The position numbers and the translations under genes are program-made. The notes under the pieces are model-generated. The model worked only from the letters and a program-made list of their open reading frames with translations. It was not told where the DNA came from and did no database searches. Of a DNA stretch of 64,000 nucleotides, positions 56,901 to 64,000 are shown in pieces (position 1 is the stretch's first letter; each line of letters starts with the position of its first letter). The stretch is from Lepiota brunneoincarnata (taxonomy: Eukaryota; Basidiomycota; Agaricomycetes; Agaricales; Agaricaceae). The DNA is taken from the NCBI GenBank assembly GCA_023014365.1, contig JAEBUN010000001.1, positions 2,728,001 through 2,792,000 of the forward strand. The letters run 5' to 3'.

Positions 56901-58282
56901 TCGTCCGCTACAAGGCCCGCCTCGTCGCCCAAGGTTTTTCACAAGTCCCGGGAGTTGACTATTTTGATACCTTCGCGCCTGTTGCACGCCTTGCGTCCAT
57001 CCGGGCTGTGCTCGCAATCGCCGCTGCTCGTAACTACGAGATACACCAGATCGATATCAAGGGGGCTTACCTAAACGGGAAGCTAGGCCCTGATGAGTCG
57101 ATTTACATGCGACAACCCCCTGGTTTCACATCCCCAACTCACCCCCACCATGTTTGCCACCTCAAGAAGACCCTCTATGGACTCAAACAATCCGGGCGGC
57201 GATGGTACCAACGTCTATGCGAGATCCTAGTCGACCACTTGGGCTTTACACGCTGTGAAGTTGACCAGAGCGTATTCTTCAAACTTGTGGCACCAGACCT
57301 CACCGTAATTTTAGTGCACGTTGACGACTGCACGCTTGTTGCATCGACCATCACGCTGGTAGACTGGGTAAAGGATGGGGTTAAGCGGTTTGTTGAGATC
57401 ACAGATCTAGGAGAAATTCACTGGCTCCTGGGGATTGAGGTGAAGAGAGACAAAGAGCAGGGTAAGCTCTTGCTGTCTCAACGTTCATATATTGCTGCTT
57501 CACTCAGACGCTATGGGCTCGAGAACGAGAAGCCAGTCAGTACCCCGATGGACCCTGCCATCCGCTTAACGAGCGAGCAGTCGCCACAAACGACCGCCGA
57601 CATCGCTCGCATGGCCAGCAAGCCCTACCAGGAGGCCGTTGGCACTCTGATGTACGCCGCCATGGGAACGCGACCGGATATCGCGTACACCGTTCAAGTC
57701 CTCTCGAAATTCACAAAGAACCCTGGAGAGGCACACTGGGAAGCGGCCAGGAGAGTGTTCCGGTACCTGAAGGGTACACAGGATCTGTGGCTCATTTACG
57801 GAGGCTATGGAGAAGGCCTCGAAGGCTTTACGGACGCCGACGGCAACATGGCAGAGGACCGCCGTGCCACGTCTGGCTACGCCTTCATTATCAACGGCGG
57901 CGCAGTTTCTTGGAGCGCAAAACGTCAAGAAATCGTCACTCTATCTACTACCGAATCGGAATATGTGGGTGCTACACATGCTTCGAAGGAGGCCTTATGG
58001 CTTCATTCACTCATTTCTCAGGTTTTCGATACCACTATCCCTTCCACCACCATTTTCTCCGACAACCAATCAGCCATCGCGCTATCCAAGGACCACCAGT
58101 ACCACGCGCGAACGAAACACATCGACGTTCGCTACCACTTCATTCGTTGGATCATCGAGGAAGGCAAAATCCGGCTCATATATTGCCCTACCGAGGACAT
58201 GGTGGCCGACGTCTTCACCAAAGCCCTCCCCTCGCCAAAAGTCAAACATTTCGCGCGAGAACTCGGACTCGCTACGGTTTGA
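53912..58282 (+). CDS. copia gag-pol polyprotein (element B)
   Basis: About 1,456 residues from ATG 53912 (MSTVNDMLPTSVPKLDVSGG); an in-frame ATG lies 15 bases upstream. Domains by approximate residue: gag 1-285; zinc knuckle CWNCGGEHWKREC at 285-300, one residue shorter than canonical; aspartic protease DSGATNHISPY near 400; GAG-pre-integrase with HRRLGHISAGAARKL near 530; integrase core DVWGPARV, LHSDRGGEYTTGEF and GIAERRNRT at 600-720; RT at 970-1185 with DTFAPVARLASI, IHQIDIKGAYLNGK and VHVDDCTLV; RNase H at 1310-1450 with GFTDADGNMAED, STTESEYVGA and SDNQSAIAL. Gag and pol are in one frame, so Gag excess must come from another mechanism. No stop or frameshift: likely an active or recently active element. 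Confidence 0.94.
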   Translation: MSTVNDMLPTSVPKLDVSGGNWAIFVLRFQTVIQGKGLWGHFDGSLLRPELPTSTSGSQPTATLSTAPTAPATTTPVTTAPTAPTTTTPAAPIATTEMVETWERNENIARSLLAQRLPDSTLMVTAGHHTVKLMWDSIKREYTYKSAFSQARLRREFMTMRCPDRGDVRLFLNEIRSRKAELGAVGVTISDDDYRSAILQSLPRWLSSYASNQLSAAQLHSSLQHTIEPEILIILISDEWERARPERSRAGNAKPEHDDALVTEGSKGSNGGGKPKGKGKKKGPCWNCGGEHWKRECPNPKKPISERRDGEKGGNSPNKKGGSANAVTADSDDEDCSLMVEEWLDSETDASWSEVETNLTGSWSEEESMSEFDDLDIDDFSVAIDEVVSATEPSPTQVEVFDSGATNHISPYRDIFATFQPIPPRPLRAANKKAFNAIGKGEVVLELPNGATSSQLHLSEVLYSPEAGYTLVSIGRLDDAGFSTTFANGKCIIRDMGGARIAEIPRTGRGLYKLIKETEEVNVVSEPLSLDMLHRRLGHISAGAARKLIRDGLVTGLKLEDGTDTDIFCESCAYGKTTRLPISKVQEGERASSLGQEIHSDVWGPARVETKRGKRYYVTFIDDFSRWTHIDFLSNKSDVFNAYRNFDAWCETQFGTRIKALHSDRGGEYTTGEFQSYLKSRGTETKLTVHDTPQHNGIAERRNRTIVERTRAILHASRLPKLLWAEAVAYVVWLMNRTGTRAVEGRTLFETIYGRKPDLRAVREWGEEVWVHQAGGDKLGGRAKKGRWVGYDAESNGSRIYFPDTSAIKIERNFHFINSGRPGLEGEHSPASEPRNDPLRSTSAPNETQDTPTPFPDQQPADFTADSQKSDAESDVSPKELPSEADPQVPRPQRARNPSTKAKDILEGRAVTLAEEQDWADVHVLAADIEETEGLEPGSLQEARKRADWELWKKAMEEELTMLGDAGTWELVDRPIGANVVGSKWVFKAKKDAAGNVVRYKARLVAQGFSQVPGVDYFDTFAPVARLASIRAVLAIAAARNYEIHQIDIKGAYLNGKLGPDESIYMRQPPGFTSPTHPHHVCHLKKTLYGLKQSGRRWYQRLCEILVDHLGFTRCEVDQSVFFKLVAPDLTVILVHVDDCTLVASTITLVDWVKDGVKRFVEITDLGEIHWLLGIEVKRDKEQGKLLLSQRSYIAASLRRYGLENEKPVSTPMDPAIRLTSEQSPQTTADIARMASKPYQEAVGTLMYAAMGTRPDIAYTVQVLSKFTKNPGEAHWEAARRVFRYLKGTQDLWLIYGGYGEGLEGFTDADGNMAEDRRATSGYAFIINGGAVSWSAKRQEIVTLSTTESEYVGATHASKEALWLHSLISQVFDTTIPSTTIFSDNQSAIALSKDHQYHARTKHIDVRYHFIRWIIEEGKIRLIYCPTEDMVADVFTKALPSPKVKHFARELGLATV

Positions 58283-58289
58283 AGGGGAG
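58281..58289 (+). other. polypurine tract of element B
   Basis: GAAGGGGAG immediately before the TG of the 3' LTR, the expected plus-strand primer site. Element A has the comparable GAGGGGGAG before its 3' LTR at 59541-59549. Confidence 0.75.
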
Positions 58290-58678
58290 TGTCGAGCTCG
58301 CAAACGCATGCCGAGTTCCGGTCTCCGTTTAGCTGGCGTCCTTTTCCCGCCCTTTCGTGTTTGTTCCATATCCCGCGCTCCGTTTCTCTTGCACGGTCTC
58401 TACCATTTTTATCTTTTATGCTATGCCCTTACCGTCCTCCTCTGCCCGTACACTATTGCTATTGTGCTTATTGTCTACGTACAAGCGTGTGTATCGTAGT
58501 GTTAGATAAATAGTCTCTTGCTTGTAGTCGCACTTCAGCTCTCGCGTCGAGACTGAAGTGAGTATTCTATCAATACCTTTAATTACTGTACTGACTACTT
58601 TGTAGTATACCTTACTACGTTCTACAGGTAAACTCTAGCTCTCGCGTCGAGACTGAATATACCTTACTACGTTCTACA
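58290..58678 (+). repeat. 3' LTR of element B (389 bp)
   Basis: Same length as the 5' LTR with three substitutions (58308, 58357, 58488). Followed by CACTG at 58679. Confidence 0.92.
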
Positions 58679-58683
58679 CACTG

Positions 58684-59542
58684 GTTGCTGGGTATTGAAC
58701 TGAAGAGGGATCACGAGCATGGTAAACTCATGTTGTCTCAGCGCTCGTATATTGACTCCTCTCTGCGACGTTTCGGATTTGAAGAACTCAAACCCATCAG
58801 TACTCCTATGGATCCCCCCTTACAACTCACATCCAACCAATCACCAACCTCTACTATCGACATCGCTCGTATGGCCAGGGTCCCCTACCAAGAGGCTGTG
58901 GGAACGCTCATGTATGCAGCCCTCGGAACGCGGCCAGATATTGCCTACACCGTGCAAGTACTATCGAAATTCTCCAAAAATCCGGGAGAAGTTCATTGGG
59001 AAGCGGTAAAGCGTGTTTTTCGTTATCTAAAAGGTACACGCAATCTCTGGCTAATTTATGGCGGAGTCGGGGAGAACCTTACAGGATACACCGACGCTGA
59101 TGGGAATATGGCCGAGGACCGTCATGCAACCTCTGGCTACGCGTTCCTCATCAACGGTGGAGCCGTCTCCTGGAGTGCAAAGCGTCAAGAAATAGTTGCT
59201 CTCTCGACTACGGAGGCTGAATATGTGGGTGTGACGCATGCCACTAAGGAAGCCTTGTGGTTGCGCTCGCTCATCTCTCAGATATTCGATTCCTCACTCC
59301 CTACCACAACCCTACTGTCCGACAATCAATCAGCCATTGCTCTCGCCAAAGATCACCAGTACCATGCCCGCACCAAACACATTGATATACGCTATCACTT
59401 CATTCGTTGGGTTATTGAAGAAGGCAAGATTCAGCTTATTTATTGCCCAACGGAAGACATGGTTGCCGATATTTTCACGAAGGCGCTCCCCTCCCTCAAG
59501 GTCAAACACTTCGCTAACGAGCTAGGCCTCTCCGCCGTTTGA
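58684..59542 (+). pseudogene. C-terminal RT/RNase H part of element A
   Basis: Continues the A polyprotein after the nested element: LLGIELKRDHEHGKL, ISTPMDPPLQLTSNQSPTS, YQEAVGTLMYAALGTRPDIA, then RNase H with GYTDADGNMAEDRHATSGYA, LSTTEAEYVGVTHATKEAL, LSDNQSAIALAKDHQYHART and the final DIFTKALPSLKVKHFANELG, stop at 59540-59542. No frame break. It lost its upstream context through insertion of B. Confidence 0.9.
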
Positions 59543-59549
59543 GGGGGAG

Positions 59550-59947
59550 TGTTGGAATCCCAAACGCTCTACGAGGACAACAACCGGCGGTCCAAGCGTT
59601 GATCGCTTGGACACACAGCGTTCCGTTTCATCCACGTAGGCATGGGTCCTTTACTCCCGTTACCATTCCTCTTCCCCCACACGATCGGTAGCCAATGCAC
59701 TGCCCGGACTATTATCTACTTTTCTTTATTGTCTCTTTTTACCTTAAATACAGTAGCTGCGAACCGTCAGCCTCAGTTCTCGCGCATACGAGTATCTGAG
59801 GCTGTAAGTGGTCTACCGTTCATATATTCCTTTAATACTTACAAATGCCTGTGTAGAACGTATTACTCGTATTCTTTCAGGTGACGAATATTATTAGTTC
59901 TCGCGCATACGAGTATCTGAGGCTAACGTATTACTCGTATTCTTTCA
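59550..59947 (+). repeat. 3' LTR of element A (398 bp)
   Basis: Matches the 5' LTR except for G instead of A at 59589. Followed by AGAAC at 59948 and the resumed arrestin coding sequence. Confidence 0.92.
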
Positions 59948-60480
59948 AGAACCCCTTCTTTCCACGAGGACCAGTTACTTCGGCCTCCCTTGGAAGGGTA
60001 AATTTGAAAGGCCAGTTATGCTTCCCCTTTAACTTTCTGGAAGCATCCCAGTCTCCCGCGCCATCGCTGGTCCACAACGTCTCTTTCAGTGATAAGAACA
60101 TTCCCTCTCCCTGCCCGACGGCCGTAGTTCCAGCTTGAAGCTTAACCTTAAGTCAGTGGCCCCTCTATGAACAACAACCAGTCCGGCCAGACCTTGATAA
60201 AAACTGCTTTCACAGAATCCGTCTCAGGAGCATCCAACTCCACAGTTCCCGAAACCGTATCACACTCCATGAAGAACGGCGGACTCGTGGGACTAGTCGA
60301 ACGGCTCTTCACCCGGATCAGCAACCAACTGTATCCCTTCTCATCCTGCAAACCTGTTTTGAATTCCGTTTGGTAGGGTGAAGTTGCCACATGGAGGTCA
60401 TTAGTATTAGCCATAGTTATAACGGGATCTCCTGTGGCATCCCCATACTCGGGGAGCTCTGGATCCCTTGTGGCAGCCAT

Positions 60481-60953
60481 CGAAAAGCAAGAGTGGGTGT
60501 GTTGTTTCTTTGAGTGCTTCCTGTTCTGTTATAGGGGCCAATCCCCCATCCATCACACCAGAGGTGTCATGTGTGCGACATGGTTTTATCTTGACTGTAC
60601 TGGAGGTTAGTGATGCATGTGCACAGCTATCGGTCAAAATGTTCATCTGATGCGAATGCCATCCTCATGATCAAAGTTTCCCTCATAGACAGAATAGGGA
60701 CAAGCATTAATTAAAGTTCGCTAAGTAGTATATACCGAGAAAAGTATAAGATGTACTCCGGAGGCTGATGAGTGCATCTAGGTACGCAGTGCAAAGAACG
60801 TGGATACAGTGGACGATTATGCAAGGCCAGTGGACTAACAGGAAGTTCTATACAGTAGAAAGTGAGTATGATAAGATATGCAAATGGGAATAAAAGACGA
60901 GAATTGAAATAGGGAAAGTCAGGGAGGCCTGATGTGGTGAGGCTCACGGTGTC
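60481..60953. other. intergenic region, nothing recognised
   Basis: Lies upstream of the broken arrestin copy and downstream of the transporter gene; no gene or repeat recognised. Confidence 0.4.
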
Positions 60954-62816
60954 TCAAACTAGGGTGTCTTCCTTTTCCTCAACTTTATGTTGTACGGAGG
61001 CAGAGTCTTTGATGACGTCCTCCGGGATGGATTCCAATATGGATCCCTTTACAAAGGCAATCACAGTGAGGATAAAAAGTATGGCCCAGGTGAGGCACAT
61101 CAAGATCGCCATGATGATGTGAAGAACGTGGAAGCCAGGCAGCTGAAAAATATCTGCCAATTCACGGATGGTAGCAATCCAACCAACTATTGGACCATTT
61201 AGGAAGGGCCCGGCCGTCAGGGTATCAAAGTGGAACAACTTACCATTAGGGAATGTCAGGGCCCAGCCTATCAAGGAAAAATAAGCATGCGACAAAGGGC
61301 AAGGGAGCTCACACTCACATCCGAGAATTTCTTTCATGTTTTTGTGAACCTTGAACCACCAAGGTAGGGCACCGAATAGGAAGAAAAACACGGCGAGACC
61401 GAAGAGTAGCACACTCCCAAGGACGCTAGCTGCATACCAAATTTCTCCAGCCATTGGAGAAACCAGGTCGTGCTGTTCGAATCTAAGGATAACATAAGCG
61501 GTCAGACCGCACTACTAACGGAGGAGCATAGACCTCACATTTCCTGCGACCGCCTCCCCAGTTTAATGAGGGCCAACGCAGTAAAACCTGGTGGTCCGCA
61601 GGCAACGAAAGCGCCGTTCGCTTGGTGTCCTTCCAGGAAACCGGTCTATAGGATAAATAAGGGTCGCATCGTGCCGTGTCATTCGGAGTGTTCAAACACA
61701 CCATAATGATTCTAATGAGAGCGGTCAGGAGAGGCACACAATAACAAAGAGATCGTCCTTACCGGATGACATAGATGCAGATGTAAAAGAAGGTCATGAA
61801 GAACCCGAGGCCTAATGACAATGAGTGAACCAGGAATCATGAGACTTCGGAATATGTATGCACCCTGAAAGAAATAACCGGTGAGGAGCACTCCGACGGC
61901 CCTCGCATCTTCAGCCGGCACGACTCTAAGAACATTGAAAGCGACGACTCCGACAAGCATCTAAGATTTATGAAAGATGGTTGATGTATACCCTACGGGT
62001 CGAACATACCATTGGGAATATCTGAATGGAAATGAGAGAACATTCCCCAAGGTACCGACGCAGCTCACCAAAAATGCGTAGGCCGGAGTGAAGTGCCTCA
62101 AGTCATGGGGTTTGTTGAACCAAATCATCATCATGGGAAAACAGGTTATCAAGGCGAAGACGACATAAACCCTACAGAGCGTCACTCCTGATCGTTTGTA
62201 AGAGCCATAGAACCGTGACTCACCAGAATAGCCCATAAATGAATTCTGGGCTTACATGACCCGCGGGAACGGCATAGTTAATAGTGCCAATGATGATCGT
62301 AGCGAAAGAGAGTACCTGACAACAGTGGCAATGTGAGTGGGGGAACTGAAAGACGGGGATGCTACTTACAATGAGCGGGACGAAAATGCCTTTGACAGGA
62401 TCTGTCAAGAGTCGGCAAGCCTGGCGGGGATACACTGTAGCACAACATGCATCAGTCAAACAGTGTAGCAAGTGAGAGTGGGTGGACGCACGAATGGCCT
62501 GCAGGAGGAGGGTTACTGTGTTCAGAAGGAATATTGCCATATTCAGGAAATAAAACCCAGTTTCAATGCTTGCGACCACTGGTGACCGATCCTTCAAACC
62601 GTACAGGGTGACATAGACAGCACCAGTACCCATACCTACTGGGAACTGGTCTACCAATCAGTAACGTTGTACCAACCAGAAGACAAGAGAACGTACGGCC
62701 TGCCACGACCAACCATGTATGCGACGACAAATCGCGCTGACTTTTGGGGTACTTGGTTCGTCGTGAATGGTCCTTTCTGAGATCTGACTAGTTGTTTCGT
62801 CGTCGGGGGAAGGCAT
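60954..62816 (-). CDS. TDT/SLAC1-family membrane transporter (malate/C4-dicarboxylate or anion type)
   Basis: Starts MPSPDDETTSQISERTIHDE with a short hydrophilic tail. Then the family opening FPVGMGTGAVYVTLYGL, and about ten hydrophobic segments across many short exons: YFLNMAIFLLNTVTLLL, ACRLLTDPVKGIFVPLIV, VLSFATIIIGTINYAVPAG, VYVVFALITCFPMMMIW, FTPAYAFLVSCVGTLGNVL, MLVGVVAFNVLRVV and, in the last exon, WYAASVLGSVLLFGLAVFFF, GWALTFPNG (family W-x-FP motif) and LMCLTWAILFILTVIAFV. Members move malate, other dicarboxylates, sulfite or nitrate across the plasma membrane; substrate is not readable here. Not every exon join between 61480 and 62240 was resolved, and I did not exclude single-base errors there. 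The tail ends EEKEDTLV. Confidence 0.75.
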
Positions 62817-63370
62817 GGTAAAGAGCGTTGAGGTTGACGAATAATTTACTCCTGTGAACCGGTATGGCACAACCGTGAACGATGGAAACGCGCTGCGTTG
62901 TTGGGAACGTCAAGTTCTGGTCAGTTACAGTGAAAATTGAAGAGTGTATATACATAAACCACCTTTATGACGTTGCGAGCTCGATCGCATCTGATGAATA
63001 TTCCTCTCTACCGACCTAGGTGCCGCGCCAAGACTGCATTCGCTAATACAAGCTCAGGGTGTGTTGCAACCCAGCCAAAATGTATTGGGCGTGTCTTGGC
63101 ATCCAACCTTACGAACCGGGTGTGAGATACCAGAAGGATAAACCCAGCTGAACATACATACATATTATTATTGTCGTGGAGTCGCTCTGTGCATCTGGGA
63201 TTGGGGAATCCGAACGGCGGCAGGTTGAGTTGGAGAGCCCTAAAAGGGTGTTGGCTGTAAATATATTTTTAGAATTCCGCCGAACCTGAGGCGTTTGAAC
63301 CTGTCAAAACGGGTCAGAACATTTGGACCCTATTCATTTTTTTTTTTTACAGACACTGGTCTACGTAACA
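62817..63370. promoter_or_regulatory. intergenic region upstream of the transporter gene
   Basis: No gene. The transporter promoter lies near the left edge. A poly-T tract (about 63338-63350) ends close to the candidate small gene that follows. Confidence 0.4.
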
Positions 63371-63663
63371 ATGGCTCGAGAACGATTTACAGACCAGCCT
63401 CCCGGTTACACTGCAATCAGAAAGACGGACACATCGCCCCCAGGAAGACCCCATTACAAGGGTCAATTCAGTATGTGTCGGTCACAGCCATGTCCTGTGC
63501 AAATAATTTTAATATAATGTGAAATTTTGAACGACCCTAGCAGCTCCGCGGGCATCCAAGAAGTCTCGACCGTTCTTGGCACCCACCAAAGTTTTCAACC
63601 ACAAACGTGTCTGCATATATGAGTTTCGGTACCGCACCATGAGAGTGTCCGGTGAAGTGTCTC
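63371..63663 (+). CDS. possible small spliced gene, unrecognised
   Basis: ATG at 63371 opens MARERFTDQPPGYTAIRK, and a good GT-AG intron (63471-63540) joins it in phase to TAPRASKKSRPFLAPTKVF. The join is plausible, with basic, proline-rich sequence on both sides, but I recognise no family and the downstream frame becomes unconvincing before it meets the 3' end of the HNT1-like gene on the other strand. The end is arbitrary. It may be noise. Confidence 0.25.
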
Positions 63664-63766
63664 AGCCTGATGTAACCGGCCTCCATCGGGAAACAATTTC
63701 TTGTTCATGTCGATACACTATTTGTATTCGAACATTTGATTTCCTCTTCGTGCTGGCCGTACTGGT

Positions 63767-64000
63767 CTACAGGTGGCCCTTAATTTCTTCATGGGTCTTG
63801 GTCAACTCTTCCTTTGTGGGCTTCTGCGCAGGCCAATCGACGATTAGGCCTTCAGTCTCGCTGGGCTTCGGGATAACGTGGAAATGAACATGGTCAACCT
63901 CCTGTTGACATGAAATGAGCGCTTAATGATGATCCCGAAACGTAACTGCACCGAGCATTACCTGATGTGCGATCCTTCCATTGTTCTGAAGAATGTTGTA
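63767..64000 (-). CDS. HNT1: histidine-triad nucleotide-binding protein (HIT/HINT family), 3' part
   Basis: Enters from the right edge. The exon at 64000-63962 encodes YNILQNNGRIAHQ, and after a GT-AG intron (63961-63902) the next begins EVDHVHFHVIPKPSETEG, which contains the histidine triad H-x-H-x-H that gives the family its name. It ends KTHEEIKGHL with TAG at 63767-63769. HINT-type proteins hydrolyse adenosine phosphoramidates. The N-terminal two thirds lie outside the window. Identity is secure because both flanking segments and the triad match the family. Confidence 0.88.

Larger units (their letters stand above)
53460..58678 (+). mobile_element. intact Ty1/copia LTR retrotransposon B nested in A
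   Basis: 5,219 bp with two 389-bp LTRs (53460-53848, 58290-58678) that begin TG and end CA, CACTG target duplication, initiator-tRNA-type primer site, one uninterrupted polyprotein and a purine tract just before the 3' LTR. It has the same orientation as A and sits in the A reverse transcriptase. Its proteins are similar to, but clearly distinct from, those of A, and the LTRs differ in sequence, so A and B are different families of one lineage. All parts needed for retrotransposition appear present. Confidence 0.93.
48649..59947 (+). mobile_element. outer Ty1/copia LTR retrotransposon A, internally rearranged
   Basis: Bounded by 398-bp LTRs that begin TG and end CA, with AGAAC duplicated on both sides. 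Without the nested element it measures about 6.08 kb. From left to right: 5' LTR, primer site, gag N terminus in forward sense (to about 49170), a segment in reverse sense carrying integrase, protease and gag, then a second integrase copy in forward sense, reverse transcriptase up to 53459, the nested element B, the remainder of the polyprotein (RNase H) to 59542, a purine tract and the 3' LTR. The order gag(+), IN-PR-gag(-), IN-RT-RH(+) cannot encode a polyprotein, so this copy is defective although its LTRs differ at a single base. Confidence 0.9.
47620..60480 (-). pseudogene. arrestin-like paralogue, disrupted by nested copia elements and a 2-bp deletion
   Basis: The 5' part (60480 to 59948) starts MAATRDPELPEYGD and matches the intact copy exon by exon (KTGLQDEKGYSWLLIRVKS, VSGTVELDAPETDSVKA). 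It stops at GPRGKKGF, where the outer LTR element begins. On the other side (48648 downward) the gene resumes with FFQLPPSFSERASPTYLDY and runs to YNKSLGFLLGTGGYI at 47620. Near 48415-48420 the segment between TPLR and LAYVEGSPLP is two bases shorter than in the intact copy, which shifts the frame independently of the insertion. The gene is therefore dead twice over. High residual similarity shows that the duplication and decay are not ancient. Confidence 0.75.

Noticed and set aside
53912..58282. Host origin for the large 1.4-kilo-residue open frame
   Set aside because: Complete gag, protease, integrase, RT and RNase H between LTRs with a target duplication: it is a copia element.

Overview
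This is eukaryotic nuclear DNA from a filamentous basidiomycete, most likely an Agaricomycete (a Rhizoctonia/Ceratobasidium-like fungus would fit, but that placement is inference). The basis is many short (about 50-90 bp) GT-AG introns, basidiomycete-type gene families (F-box/LRR, 7TM, GH131, arrestin-like, ubiquitin-like-domain proteins), and Ty1/copia retrotransposons. I see no CRISPR arrays, operons or rRNA.

Layout. 0-10.3 kb is a clean housekeeping block: a 3' gene end, the proteasome assembly chaperone NAS2/PSMD9, an F-box gene with a decayed F-box fragment, the Hsp90 co-chaperone CDC37, and a large Ser/Thr kinase with a disordered tail. 11-21.6 kb holds a VDAC porin, the mRNA-cap RNA triphosphatase, a SUMO-like (Rad60-SLD) protein head-to-head with a GCFC/PAXBP1-like splicing factor, and an aquaglyceroporin. 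21.9-22.6 kb is a Tc1/mariner-type foldback element. 23-29 kb holds an SDR oxidoreductase, a multipass membrane protein and a second F-box gene. 29.9-33 kb is an accessory patch: a helical plus ubiquitin-like-domain protein, three tandem remnants of a heat-shock-factor coiled coil, and a decayed F-box fragment. 33.4-45.5 kb holds a 7TM protein, a GH131 glucanase, an E2/UBC plus F-box fusion, glutathione synthetase GSH2 and RPAP1. 45.6-60.5 kb is a tandem pair of arrestin-like genes, the second destroyed by nested copia elements. 61-64 kb holds a TDT/SLAC1-family transporter and the 3' end of a histidine-triad (HNT1-like) gene.

The mobile region is the most structured part. Outer copia element A (48649-59947, 398-bp LTRs, 5-bp duplication) lies in the second arrestin gene. 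Its interior has been rearranged: gag-protease-integrase is present in reverse orientation and the integrase is duplicated as a roughly 1.02-kb inverted repeat. An intact copia element B (53460-58678, 389-bp LTRs, 5-bp duplication, single 1.4-kilo-residue polyprotein) is inserted into the reverse transcriptase of A. Both elements carry a primer site that matches the anticodon arm of initiator tRNA, both LTRs carry a hairpin followed by an intron-like segment with duplicated acceptor, and every LTR difference I found is a CpG transition.

Reading caution. Between about 11 and 42 kb many genes can be read through only by skipping single extra bases. Nearly every break I could resolve is one inserted base, and introns and protein motifs are otherwise intact. 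I favour uncorrected insertion errors in the assembly over mass pseudogenisation, and I annotate these genes as genes with broken frames. The broken second arrestin copy, the F-box fragments and the HSF repeats are genuine-looking remnants.
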